Below are positions 9,552 to 18,099 of a stretch of DNA of 45,717 nucleotides, piece by piece; positions within the stretch are counted from its first letter, which is position 1; the number at the start of each line of letters is the position of its first letter. Position numbers and translations under genes: made by a program. This stretch comes from Flavobacteriales bacterium UBA7690 (lineage in GTDB: Bacteria; Bacteroidota; Bacteroidia; Flavobacteriales_F; PHOS-HE28): NCBI GenBank assembly GCA_002482775.1, contig DLGQ01000007.1:1-45717 (forward strand), written 5' to 3'. A model generated the notes under the pieces. It was not told the DNA's origin and ran no database searches. It saw only the letters and a program-made list of their open reading frames with translations.

Positions 9552-11090
9552 TTAGGCCGCAGCGTTCGCGCGGCGCCGTACCACTTCACTGAACGGGATG
9601 CCCTCCACGTGTGCTGAGACCCACGAATGCACATCGAAGTATTTCAACACCAGGCTCTCGTTCGGGTCCACCAACAGGTCGTTGAAGCGCGCCAGCATGG
9701 CCTTGAACAACTCCCGCTTCACCGAAGGTTCCGTGGTGCGCGCCAACTTCTTGATGTTCTCCATCAAGATGGTCTCCATGCCATCGGCACGGTGGCGCTT
9801 GCTCAAGAACCGTTGCGTGGAACGCACGATATACTCCAGCAGGTCGAAATTCCCGAGCTCATAGTGGATCACCAAGTTGAACAAACGTGCGTAGGTGAAG
9901 ATGTCCTGACGCAACGTGGGCTCGTTATCGTTGAGGACCTTGTTGAGCCAGAAGAGCGCCTTGCTCATCTCCCCACCACCGAAGTGGACGCACGCCAGTG
10001 TGAAATAGAACTCCAGCTCGTGCTCTTTGTGAAGTCGATCGCCAAGCTGTTCCATGCCCGCGAGGATCGGCTCGGAAAGGGCCATCGCTTTGGTGTGGTC
10101 GCCGCAACGGTCCAACAGCCGTAGTTCGCTCAAGAAACTGGCAACGAAGACCTGCGCTTCGATGTTCTGCCCCTGGAAGCCTTGCTGCTCTGGCAATTCA
10201 CGCATGTACTTGATGTTCGCCTTCGCGTTCTTCAGGTCCAGCAGTTCGATCTGCGCATTGATGATGTAATGCACCGCTTTGATGTAACGCTTCGGTAGAT
10301 CGGCCTTGATCAACGTGTTGTCATCCAGGATCTGTTTCACGCGTTGGAACTTCTCCAAGCTCGTCTTCCAATCGCGTTTCGCCCATTGGCAGAACCCTTG
10401 TGTATAGAAACAGATCGTGGCCGCACGCTTCGATAGCGCCGTGTTCTTGCCCTTGATCAACGGATGCTCACTGATCTCTTCCACCATGGCATGCTCCTCA
10501 TCGGTGCGCACATAGCCTCCACTGCGGAACACATAGTTGATCTTACTGTAGAGGATGTGGTACGCGGCCAGGTTGCGCAGCTTCTCGATCACATCGCGTT
10601 CCTCTTCGATCAGCGCATCCAGGTCCTTGGTGAACTCGCCGGACTCGTAGGCCTCTTCCAGCAACATCTTCTCCCAGTTCAGCAGCTCGAACCAGTAGTA
10701 GAACCGCTCATTGTCCTTGGCGATGCGCTTCGCACGATGTAGCAGCTTGTTGCACTCCACGTACAACGCCTTCTGGTAGAGGATCTCGATGTTCTTGATC
10801 TCCTGCTTCAGCACACCGCTCACCGAGCTCTCCGAATGATAGGCCCGCAGCGCCTTCAGGATGAGCTTGTACAGGTGGTTCTTCTCCGAGGGAAGGTGTT
10901 TGATGAAGGTCTCCTTCGCGAAGAGCTTCTTGATCGCCTCCTCATCGTACACCTTCGACTTGTCGATCGCATCGAAGATCCGCAGGTAGTTCTTGTCGCC
11001 CGATTGAAGGGAAGAGTGCAGTTTGAAGAACCGCTTCTCCGATTTGGACAAGGACTTGATCAAGTCGTGTAGCTCGGTGCTTGGCTTCAT
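9552..11090 (-). CDS. Helical TPR-like protein of unknown function
   Basis: 512 residues starting MKPSTELHDLIKSLSKSEKR. The frame extends further upstream to 11198, but that extension is low-complexity and would overlap the divergent aminopeptidase start. The ATG at 11090 lies about 40 nt downstream of an exact TAnnTTTG element on this strand. The protein is rich in Leu, Lys and Glu, with repeated helical pairs such as LLDRCGDHTKAMAL and KALFWLNKVL, which suggests a TPR/solenoid fold. No signal peptide or membrane segment is visible, so it is probably cytoplasmic. It resembles conserved Bacteroidota proteins that have no assigned role. Its stop codon is only 4 nt from the stop of the converging OmpA-family gene. 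Confidence 0.8.
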   Translation of the reverse strand: MKPSTELHDLIKSLSKSEKRFFKLHSSLQSGDKNYLRIFDAIDKSKVYDEEAIKKLFAKETFIKHLPSEKNHLYKLILKALRAYHSESSVSGVLKQEIKNIEILYQKALYVECNKLLHRAKRIAKDNERFYYWFELLNWEKMLLEEAYESGEFTKDLDALIEEERDVIEKLRNLAAYHILYSKINYVFRSGGYVRTDEEHAMVEEISEHPLIKGKNTALSKRAATICFYTQGFCQWAKRDWKTSLEKFQRVKQILDDNTLIKADLPKRYIKAVHYIINAQIELLDLKNAKANIKYMRELPEQQGFQGQNIEAQVFVASFLSELRLLDRCGDHTKAMALSEPILAGMEQLGDRLHKEHELEFYFTLACVHFGGGEMSKALFWLNKVLNDNEPTLRQDIFTYARLFNLVIHYELGNFDLLEYIVRSTQRFLSKRHRADGMETILMENIKKLARTTEPSVKRELFKAMLARFNDLLVDPNESLVLKYFDVHSWVSAHVEGIPFSEVVRRRANAAA

Positions 11091-11129
11091 ACAGGCAGCC
11101 CAGGATGTTAGGATCCCAACGGCTTGGTT

Positions 11130-11137
11130 CAAAGTTA
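11130..11137 (-). promoter_or_regulatory. -7 promoter element for the helical-protein gene
   Basis: The minus strand reads TAACTTTG, an exact match to the Bacteroidota -7 consensus TAnnTTTG. A TTG lies upstream at 11160-11162 with a 22-bp spacer, one base outside the usual 19-21. The predicted transcript start lies about 34 nt before the ATG at 11090. Confidence 0.6.
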
Positions 11138-11185
11138 GGGATCCCGACGCTGGTCCGCGCAAGCGGAGACCGACCCGGTGCCTCC

Positions 11186-11193
11186 TACATTTG
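11186..11193 (+). promoter_or_regulatory. -7 promoter element for the M1 aminopeptidase gene
   Basis: The plus strand reads TACATTTG, an exact TAnnTTTG match, ending 3 nt before the ATG at 11197. No TTG is seen at the -33 spacing. If used, transcription would begin at or within a base or two of the start codon, giving a leaderless mRNA. It lies back to back with the minus-strand element at 11130-11137 in a 106-nt divergent spacer. Confidence 0.55.
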
Positions 11194-11196
11194 GGC

Positions 11197-13629
11197 ATGG
11201 CCCTACCATACTCGTGGTGCCGGTCTTGGCGACCGGCGCTTGTCCTGCTTGCCTTCTACAGCCTGGGGACCGCTGCGGCGCAATACGACTGCCTGTCCAC
11301 CAAACACCATCGCCACCAAGGGCCCAAGTCGGGTGCCCGGGAATTGGCTCCCATCGACATCCTGCACCAACGCATCAGCTTGGACCTCACGCTCGGCGCT
11401 TTGATCAAAGGAGATTGCGAGATGACCACCGTACCGCGTGCTGACGGTCTTGACCAGGTCCAACTGGATCTAACGGCCCTCACCGTGGATTCTGTGATCA
11501 TGGATGGCGAACAGCTCGAGTTCACCCATTCCGGCGAGGTCGTGGACATCTCCCTTCCACAGCCGGCGGGAACAGAGGACACCCTCGTCTTCACCGTATA
11601 CTATGGCGGCGACCCGATCGTGGACGGTAGCGGCTTCGGTGGCTTCTACACCAGCGGTAGCTTGATCTACAATTTGGGTGTGGCGTTCGAGAGCGTTCCG
11701 CATTCGTATGGTCGCACATGGTTCCCGTGTTTGGACAATTTCACGGAGCGTAACAGCTACGAGTTCCTGATCAAGACCGCAGGCGGAAAGAAGGCGTGGT
11801 GCAACGGCGAACTCATGGCACGGACACCTTTGGGAGGCGACACCGTGATCAACCATTGGCGCATCAACGAGACCATCCCTTCATACCTCGCTTCCGTGGC
11901 TGCGGCCAACTTCGCCGTGGCACGCGATACGTTCCCGAACGCGAGCGGCGGGAGCACTCCGGTGGAGCTGATCGCCTTCCCTGCGGATACCACCGGCATG
12001 AAGAACTCCTTCACCCACCTCGTGGATGCCTTCGACCATTACGAAACGCTTTTCGGGCCGTACCGCTGGAACAAAGTGGGCTATGTATTAACACCGGTAG
12101 GCGCGATGGAACATGCCACCAGCATCCACTACCCACGCGACATCGCATCAGGGTCGCTTCAATACGAAGCCATCATGGCGCACGAACTCGCACACCACTG
12201 GTTCGGCAACCTGATCACCTGCGACCGCGCCGAAGAGATGTACATCAACGAAGGTTTCGCGGAATACCTCAGCTACCTCTTCTTGGAAGATGTCTACGGC
12301 CATGATAGGTACATGAAGGAAGTACGCCTCAACCACCGCTCCATGGTCCACCGCGCGCACCTCTTGGATGAAGGGTGGTGGACGCTGAGCGAAATGCCAC
12401 AAGAGTGGACCTATGGCGAACACTCCTACAACAAGGGTGCTGATGTGCTGCATTCGCTGCGCAGCTACATGGGCGATGAAGCATTCAGCATGGGACTGAC
12501 GAGTTTCATGAACACCTATGCCTACCAGCCGGTGAACACCACCATCCTACGCGACCATTTGACATTGGCCACAGGCATCGACATGACCGATTATTTCGCG
12601 GATTGGATACAACAACCCGGATGGGCCGCTTTCGAGATCGATGCGCAGAGTTTCACACCCGGCGAAGATGGTTGGATCGTACAACTCACCATCGGCCAAA
12701 AGCAGCGAGGACCAGCAGCACCGTACAACAACGTGCCCATCACCGTGGCGATCATCGGTACCGATGCGAACAATGTGCTCCGCGACACGGTGCGTGTGGG
12801 CGGATCAGCAACCAACCTCTCCTTCACCGTACCCTTCGAACCTTCATGGGTGTGGCTGAACGATGACGACCGGCTTTCGCTGGCTACCACAGGTATCACG
12901 GACACCACCAGCACCACCGCATGGATCGTCTCCGATCACGCCAACTTCGAGATCCGCCCACAAGCAGGACCAGAAGCCATCGTGCGCATGGAACAATACT
13001 GGGTGGCTGCTGATGAAGGCACCTTCGAAGAGCCGTTCGCTTATGTGGTATCGCCTGATCGTTACTGGCGGATAACCGGGAACTGGGGAGATCCACAACG
13101 ATTTGCCGCTCGCATCCCGTATGACGGGCGGAACACCGTTCAAAGCAACCTCGATGTGGGCCTCATGCGCGATACGCTTGGCGTGACCTTCAACGAGGAT
13201 AGCTTGGTCCTGCTCTACCGACCGGGACCACAGGCGGCGTGGAAACTCTGGAGCGAGGATGTGCAGCCCACTGGAAGCACAACGGACAAATACGGCCGGA
13301 TGGACGCGGATAGCCTCGCGCCCGGGGAGTACACCTTGGGTTGGCGCACGAGTCCGGTAGGTATGATCGACCACGCCGCCCAAGAGGCGATCTGGTCCAT
13401 CGGACCCAACCCGGCAGTGGACCGCATCGAAGTACGGGCCGATCGCGAGATCACGAGCGGAACCTTGCAATTGATCGACGGTGCCGGACGCGCAGTGGCG
13501 ATAATTCCTGCGACCGGCAACACGACCTTCATCCCCACCATCGGCCTAGCCCCCGGGAATTATCACGTGTTCCATTCCAACGTTGGTGTTGCCAACACCT
13601 TCATCGGCAAAGCCATCATCGCGCGTTGA
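11197..13629 (+). CDS. Secreted M1 family zinc aminopeptidase with T9SS sorting domain
   Basis: 810 residues from the ATG at 11197. The frame runs upstream to 11023, but only this start gives a clean signal peptide (Arg/Trp then LVLLAFYSLGTAAAQ). The zinc-binding motif HEXXH-X18-E is intact: His329, Glu330, His333 and Glu352 (HELAHHW, then NEGFAEY). The substrate-binding GXMEN motif reads GAMEH at residues 302-306. The YNKGADVLHSLR segment holds the likely transition-state Tyr. Residues about 732-810 (WSIGPNPAVDRIEV onward) look like a type A T9SS C-terminal sorting domain. The enzyme should remove N-terminal amino acids from peptides at the cell surface or outside the cell, probably for peptide nutrition. 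Confidence 0.93.
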   Translation: MALPYSWCRSWRPALVLLAFYSLGTAAAQYDCLSTKHHRHQGPKSGARELAPIDILHQRISLDLTLGALIKGDCEMTTVPRADGLDQVQLDLTALTVDSVIMDGEQLEFTHSGEVVDISLPQPAGTEDTLVFTVYYGGDPIVDGSGFGGFYTSGSLIYNLGVAFESVPHSYGRTWFPCLDNFTERNSYEFLIKTAGGKKAWCNGELMARTPLGGDTVINHWRINETIPSYLASVAAANFAVARDTFPNASGGSTPVELIAFPADTTGMKNSFTHLVDAFDHYETLFGPYRWNKVGYVLTPVGAMEHATSIHYPRDIASGSLQYEAIMAHELAHHWFGNLITCDRAEEMYINEGFAEYLSYLFLEDVYGHDRYMKEVRLNHRSMVHRAHLLDEGWWTLSEMPQEWTYGEHSYNKGADVLHSLRSYMGDEAFSMGLTSFMNTYAYQPVNTTILRDHLTLATGIDMTDYFADWIQQPGWAAFEIDAQSFTPGEDGWIVQLTIGQKQRGPAAPYNNVPITVAIIGTDANNVLRDTVRVGGSATNLSFTVPFEPSWVWLNDDDRLSLATTGITDTTSTTAWIVSDHANFEIRPQAGPEAIVRMEQYWVAADEGTFEEPFAYVVSPDRYWRITGNWGDPQRFAARIPYDGRNTVQSNLDVGLMRDTLGVTFNEDSLVLLYRPGPQAAWKLWSEDVQPTGSTTDKYGRMDADSLAPGEYTLGWRTSPVGMIDHAAQEAIWSIGPNPAVDRIEVRADREITSGTLQLIDGAGRAVAIIPATGNTTFIPTIGLAPGNYHVFHSNVGVANTFIGKAIIAR

Positions 13630-13651
13630 TGCACGGTAACGCAGGCGGCAC

Positions 13652-13659
13652 TATGTTCG
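13652..13659 (+). promoter_or_regulatory. Possible -7 element upstream of the LTA-synthase-like gene
   Basis: TATGTTCG differs from TAnnTTTG at one base and lies 17 nt before the proposed TTG start. The same one-base variant (TTCG ending) precedes the pcrA gene. Weak evidence on its own. Confidence 0.3.
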
Positions 13660-13676
13660 GCCCACATTCGTAGCAC

Positions 13677-15536
13677 TTGGCCCAACTGATCCGCTTCCTG
13701 GCAAAGCTCGTCCTCTTCTGGATGGCGCTCTTCCTGCTACAACAAGTGTGTTTCGTCTTCTTCAGTAGTGGCAGGCTGGAAGGGATCCCGGCTGATGCCA
13801 TCCGTCTGAGTTTCCGCAGGGCACTGCCGATGGATCTCGCTACGGCGTGCTACCTCACCTTGCCCGTCCTGCTCGCTGGGCTGGTCCTGCTCTTCCGCGA
13901 GATCGCCGGACTGCGGAAGGCGATCCGGATCTTCTTGACCGTGATGGTGGTGATCGCCGCGTTCATCAACGTTTGCGACATAGCGCTTTTCGCCGCTTGG
14001 GGCACCAAGGTGAACCACAAGGCACTCTCCTACTTGGTGTACCCCGAAGAAGTGATGCATGCGACAGCAGGTGCTCCCGTGGCGCAGCTCATCGTGATCC
14101 TCCTTGCGCAAACCGCACTGGCCCTGTTGGTCCTTTACCGCATCGATCATCGCCGCTCGTTCTTGGCCACTGCGAAATGGCAACGGTTCGTTGCACCGTT
14201 CGTGCTACCAGTTCTCCTGTTCCTCGGGATGCGTGGCGGCGTGCAGCCCTTCCCGATCGATCGCAGTTGGTCGTACCACAGCGCACATCCGCTGCTCAAC
14301 CTGGGTGCGCTCAACGGCACTTGGAACGTGATCGTGCTGCTCGCCGAACCGCCCGAGATCGAGACGAACCCGTACGCGTTCATGTCTGTCGAGGATGCGA
14401 CGCGACGCTTCGAGACCTTGCACGCGAAAAGCACAGGAACGCCACAAAGGATATTGACCGCTCAGCTCCCCAACGTGATGCTGGTACTGCTGGAAAGCTG
14501 GACGGCCGATGTCGTAGGTGTACTTGGCGGGGACAGCGGCGTAACGCCGGGCTTCGATCGGCTGGCGCGTGAGGGGTTGCTCTTCACCAACTTCTACAGC
14601 ACTGGGTTCCGCACGGAGCAGGGGTTGTGTGCAACCATCAGCAGTTTCCCTTCGCAGCCGAAAACAACGATCATCCGCCAGTACGGCAAGTTCGACCGGT
14701 TGCCAAGCCTGGTGAACACCTTGGATTCCGCAGGATACCGATCCACCTACTATTACGCTGGCGATGTGGCTTTCGCGAACACGCGGGCCTACTTGGAGGC
14801 CATGGGCTTCGACAAGGTGCATGACGAGAATTCTTTCCCGATCACGAAACGCACGCGCTGGGGCGCCTACGATGAAGAGCTCTTCGCATTCCACCTGAAG
14901 GAGGCGCGCACGGCGCAGCAACCGTTCTTCCACACGCTGATGACCAGCACCAGCCACGAACCCTTCGATGTGCCCGTGGATGAGGGTTTCCCCGGCAAAG
15001 ACCAGCCACAGCAGTACCGCAACAGTGTCCACTATACCGATCGCACACTAGCCGACTTCCTGGATGCCTGCAAAGATCAGCCGTGGTATGACAGTACACT
15101 GGTGATCATCGTTGCCGACCATGGACATTTCCTTCCGCACAACAGAGGTAACCACACGGCGGAGCGGCATCGCATTCCCTTGCTGTTCACCGGAGGTGCT
15201 TTGAAGCCCGAACTACGCGGCACGACGAACCACACGTTCGGTTGCCACGTTGACCTTGCCGCAACGTTGCTCCATCAGCTGGACCTCACGCAGACACGAT
15301 CATGGTGGAGCAAGGACCTGTTCGATCCGTCCGTTCCACACTTCGCGTTCTGGACCTTCGACGATGGTTTCGGGATCGCCAACGCTGAGCAGTGCCAGGT
15401 GTATGACAACCTCTCAGGCATGCTGCTTCAACGGCGCGACACGTCGCGTTCTACCGACGCGGATGCCGAACAATTGCAGAACGGCAAAGCGCTTGAACAG
15501 GTGTTGCTGGATCAGTATCTGGGGCTTAGCCAGTGA
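13677..15536 (+). CDS. LTA-synthase/sulfatase-family membrane phosphotransferase
   Basis: 619 residues. An in-frame TAG lies one codon upstream, so the start must be the TTG at 13677 or the ATG at 13722; the TTG keeps the full first membrane helix. Residues 1-190 hold about five membrane segments. The rest is an alkaline-phosphatase-fold domain of the LtaS/MdoB group, with metal site Glu273 (LVLLESW), probable nucleophile Thr313 (FRTEQGL) and Asp481-His482-Gly-His484 (ADHGHF). Relatives move phosphoglycerol or phosphoethanolamine onto envelope glycans or lipids. This Gram-negative organism has no lipoteichoic acid, so the acceptor is unknown. It stands alone between the aminopeptidase and eno. 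Confidence 0.85.
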   Translation: MAQLIRFLAKLVLFWMALFLLQQVCFVFFSSGRLEGIPADAIRLSFRRALPMDLATACYLTLPVLLAGLVLLFREIAGLRKAIRIFLTVMVVIAAFINVCDIALFAAWGTKVNHKALSYLVYPEEVMHATAGAPVAQLIVILLAQTALALLVLYRIDHRRSFLATAKWQRFVAPFVLPVLLFLGMRGGVQPFPIDRSWSYHSAHPLLNLGALNGTWNVIVLLAEPPEIETNPYAFMSVEDATRRFETLHAKSTGTPQRILTAQLPNVMLVLLESWTADVVGVLGGDSGVTPGFDRLAREGLLFTNFYSTGFRTEQGLCATISSFPSQPKTTIIRQYGKFDRLPSLVNTLDSAGYRSTYYYAGDVAFANTRAYLEAMGFDKVHDENSFPITKRTRWGAYDEELFAFHLKEARTAQQPFFHTLMTSTSHEPFDVPVDEGFPGKDQPQQYRNSVHYTDRTLADFLDACKDQPWYDSTLVIIVADHGHFLPHNRGNHTAERHRIPLLFTGGALKPELRGTTNHTFGCHVDLAATLLHQLDLTQTRSWWSKDLFDPSVPHFAFWTFDDGFGIANAEQCQVYDNLSGMLLQRRDTSRSTDADAEQLQNGKALEQVLLDQYLGLSQ

Positions 15537-15558
15537 TCGTACAGTGTTCGCACTTGGT

Positions 15559-15611
15559 AGTTGGCAGTCTGCGATACAGCAGGCATTCCCGCCAACTGCG
15601 AACTGGCAACT
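15559..15611. repeat. Imperfect inverted repeat of the AGTTGGCAGT family
   Basis: The spacer between the LTA-synthase-like gene and eno contains AGTTGGCAGT at 15559-15568 and a degenerate complementary arm at 15591-15611 (CCAACTGCGAACTGGCAACT). The same 10-mer occurs twice, in reverse orientation, in the rpoA-rplQ spacer. It sits between converging genes, so it may also work as a weak terminator hairpin, but there is no clear T-run. Confidence 0.55.
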
Positions 15612-15614
15612 CCT

Positions 15615-16901
15615 TCACCCGATGTACCGCAAGCTCTTGCCCGGATACCGCGCCGTCACCCCCAACTGCTCCTCGATGCGCAGCAACTGATTGTACTTCG
15701 CGATCCTGTCGCTACGGCTAGCACTACCGGTCTTGATCATGCCGCAATTCAACGCCACGGCCAGATCGGCGATGGTGCTGTCCTCGGTCTCGCCGCTGCG
15801 GTGGCTCATGATGCTGGTGTAGCCTGCGCGGTGCGCCATATCAACGGCTTCGATGGTCTCGGTGAGCGTACCGATCTGGTTCACCTTCACCAGAATGCTG
15901 TTCGCGGTGTTCGACGCGATGCCCTCGCTCAGGCGTTGGGTGTTGGTCACGAATAGATCATCGCCCACGAGCTGCACCTTTTCGCCGATGGTATCGGTCA
16001 GGAGTTTCCAGCCGTCCCAATCATCTTCGCTCATGCCATCTTCGATGCTCACGATCGGGTAGCGCTTGGCCCAATCGGCCCACATGGCCACAATCTCTTT
16101 GCTGGTGAGGCTGTCGCCGGTGCTTTCCAAGGTGTAGCGTTTCTTCTTCGCGTCGTAGAACTCCGTGCTGGCACAATCCAACGCGAGTACGATGTCCTCA
16201 CCGGGTTTGTAACCGGCTTGTTCGATCGCCTGCATCACGAGCTTCAACGCCTCTTCGTTGCTGGGCAGGTCCGGTGCGAATCCACCTTCATCGCCCACGT
16301 TGGTGCTCAGGCCTTTCTTCTTCAACACCGCTTTCAGCGAATGGAAGACCTCAGCTCCCATGCGCAGGCCATCGGCGAAACGTTTCGCGCCTACCGGCAT
16401 GATCATGAATTCCTGCACGTCCACCTTGTTGTCCGCGTGCGCACCACCGTTCAAGATGTTCATCAGCGGAACGGGAAGCATGTTCGCGTTCACACCGCCT
16501 ACGTAACGGTAGAGCGGCAGCCCGGCTTCGCTCGCTGCAGCCTTCGCGACCGCAAGGCTCACACCCAGGATCGCATTGGCGCCAAGGTTCGATTTGTTCT
16601 TCGTGCCATCCAGCGCGATCAACGCTTTGTCGATCATAGCCTGATCGGTCACCAACGCGCCGTTGAGCTCCGTGTTCAGCGTACTGTTCACGTTCTCCAC
16701 GGCCTTCTGCACGCCTTTGCCGAGGTAGCGCTTCTTGTCGCCATCGCGCAGTTCGGCCGCTTCGTGCGCACCGGTGCTGGCGCCACTGGGTACGGCGGCG
16801 CGGCCCATGTGGCCGGTATCCGTCCAAACATCCACTTCAATGGTCGGATTGCCCCGCGAATCGAGGATCTCGCGGGCTTGGATCTTGGCGATCAAACTCA
16901 T
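15615..16901 (-). CDS. eno: Enolase
   Basis: 428 residues, full length. Enolase interconverts 2-phosphoglycerate and phosphoenolpyruvate in glycolysis and gluconeogenesis. Visible marks are the N-terminal AREILDSRGNPTIEVDV, the catalytic acid region DEGGFAP, the Mg-binding segments ALDCAS and SIEDGM, the catalytic Lys in ILVKVNQIGT, and the signature SHRSGETEDSTIADLAVA. The start is 10 nt after the carA stop, so the two are probably co-transcribed. Linkage to carA and rplQ is the usual Bacteroidota arrangement. Confidence 0.98.
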   Translation of the reverse strand: MSLIAKIQAREILDSRGNPTIEVDVWTDTGHMGRAAVPSGASTGAHEAAELRDGDKKRYLGKGVQKAVENVNSTLNTELNGALVTDQAMIDKALIALDGTKNKSNLGANAILGVSLAVAKAAASEAGLPLYRYVGGVNANMLPVPLMNILNGGAHADNKVDVQEFMIMPVGAKRFADGLRMGAEVFHSLKAVLKKKGLSTNVGDEGGFAPDLPSNEEALKLVMQAIEQAGYKPGEDIVLALDCASTEFYDAKKKRYTLESTGDSLTSKEIVAMWADWAKRYPIVSIEDGMSEDDWDGWKLLTDTIGEKVQLVGDDLFVTNTQRLSEGIASNTANSILVKVNQIGTLTETIEAVDMAHRAGYTSIMSHRSGETEDSTIADLAVALNCGMIKTGSASRSDRIAKYNQLLRIEEQLGVTARYPGKSLRYIG

Positions 16902-16911
16902 GCTAAAAGCG

Positions 16912-18048
16912 TTATGCGTTCAGGGGTTGGGCGCGTTCTACGCGAACTGCGCTCCGCATGTTCTCCACGAAACGGTCGAAGAGGTATCGGCTATCGAACG
17001 GACCTGGTCCTGCTTCGGGGTGGTATTGTACACAGAAGACCGGGCGGCCCTTCAGCCGGAAACCAGCCACACTGCCATCGTTCAGGTGCAGGTGGGTGAT
17101 CTCCACACCGGCGTTCTTCTCGGCATCGGCCTTACGCACCACGAAACCGTGGTTCTGTGAGGTCACCTCATCACGGCCGGTGGTAAGGTCCTTGATCGGA
17201 TGGTTGATGCCACGGTGGCCATGGTGCATCTTCTCGGTGGACATGCCCATGCTCTCGGCGATCAGCTGATGACCCAAACAAATGCCGAAGACCGGCAGGC
17301 CACTATCCACGATGGAGCGCACCAGCTTCACGCTTTCGGGCATCGCGCCGGGATCGCCGGGGCCGTTGCTGAGCATGATGCCATCTGGCTTCCACGCATG
17401 GATCGCGGCTAGTGTGGTGTTCATCGGGAACACCCGCACACGGCAATCGCGGTCGGTGAGGCAGCGCTCGATGTTGCGCTTCACGCCGAAGTCCACCAAC
17501 GCAACACGGAAAGCTCCATCAGCCGAGCCCACTTCATATTCGTTGTCGGTGGTCACCTTGCTGGAAAGCTCCAATCCGGCCATATCGGGCGCGGCAGCAA
17601 GCGTTCGCTTCAGAACTTCCAGGTCCATTTCCGTGGAACTGATGATGGCGTTCTGCGCACCATTGTCGCGGATGTGGCGCACCAGCTTTCGCGTATCGAT
17701 GTCGCTGATGCCGACCACTCCTTCCGCCTTCAATAGGTCTTCCAAGGATCCGCTTCCACCGGGGCGGCTCCACACTTCGCTGAATTTCTTCACCACCAGT
17801 CCGGCGATGCTCAACCGTGGGCCTTCCACTTCATCGTCCTTCACGCCGTAGTTGCCCACGTGCGGGGTGGCGAGCGTCATGATCTGGCCGGTGTAGCTGG
17901 GATCGGTGAAGATCTCCTGGTAGCCGGTCATGCCGGTATTGAAGCAGATCTCTCCTGTGGTGATCCCGGAAGCGCCGATCGCCCGGCCGCGGAACACGGT
18001 GCCGTCGACGAGGAGGAGGAGGGCTTCGGGGCGCTGACTTACAAGCAT
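16912..18048 (-). CDS. carA: Carbamoyl-phosphate synthase small (glutaminase) subunit
   Basis: 378 residues from the ATG at 18048. The frame extends to 18132, but that stretch lacks family similarity, whereas MLVSQRPEALLLLVDGTVF is a normal CarA N terminus. The first half has the CarA-specific fold (GEICFNTGMTGYQE, TLATPHVGNYG). The second half is a class I glutamine amidotransferase with nucleophile Cys257 (FGICLGHQ) and the His-Glu pair in QYHPEAGPG. It hydrolyses glutamine and passes ammonia to CarB for pyrimidine and arginine synthesis. carB is not in this window. A near-consensus promoter (TATCTTTA, 18085-18092) precedes it. Confidence 0.97.
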   Translation of the reverse strand: MLVSQRPEALLLLVDGTVFRGRAIGASGITTGEICFNTGMTGYQEIFTDPSYTGQIMTLATPHVGNYGVKDDEVEGPRLSIAGLVVKKFSEVWSRPGGSGSLEDLLKAEGVVGISDIDTRKLVRHIRDNGAQNAIISSTEMDLEVLKRTLAAAPDMAGLELSSKVTTDNEYEVGSADGAFRVALVDFGVKRNIERCLTDRDCRVRVFPMNTTLAAIHAWKPDGIMLSNGPGDPGAMPESVKLVRSIVDSGLPVFGICLGHQLIAESMGMSTEKMHHGHRGINHPIKDLTTGRDEVTSQNHGFVVRKADAEKNAGVEITHLHLNDGSVAGFRLKGRPVFCVQYHPEAGPGPFDSRYLFDRFVENMRSAVRVERAQPLNA

Positions 18049-18084
18049 TCGTGCGAAGGGTGCCGTGCCTTCAGCAGGCGGGCG

Positions 18085-18092
18085 TAAAGATA
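18085..18092 (-). promoter_or_regulatory. Possible -7 element for carA-eno
   Basis: The minus strand reads TATCTTTA, one mismatch from TAnnTTTG, about 37 nt before the carA ATG. carA-eno may need its own promoter because plus-strand genes separate it from the ribosomal operon. Confidence 0.35.
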
Positions 18093-18099
18093 CCCGTCC

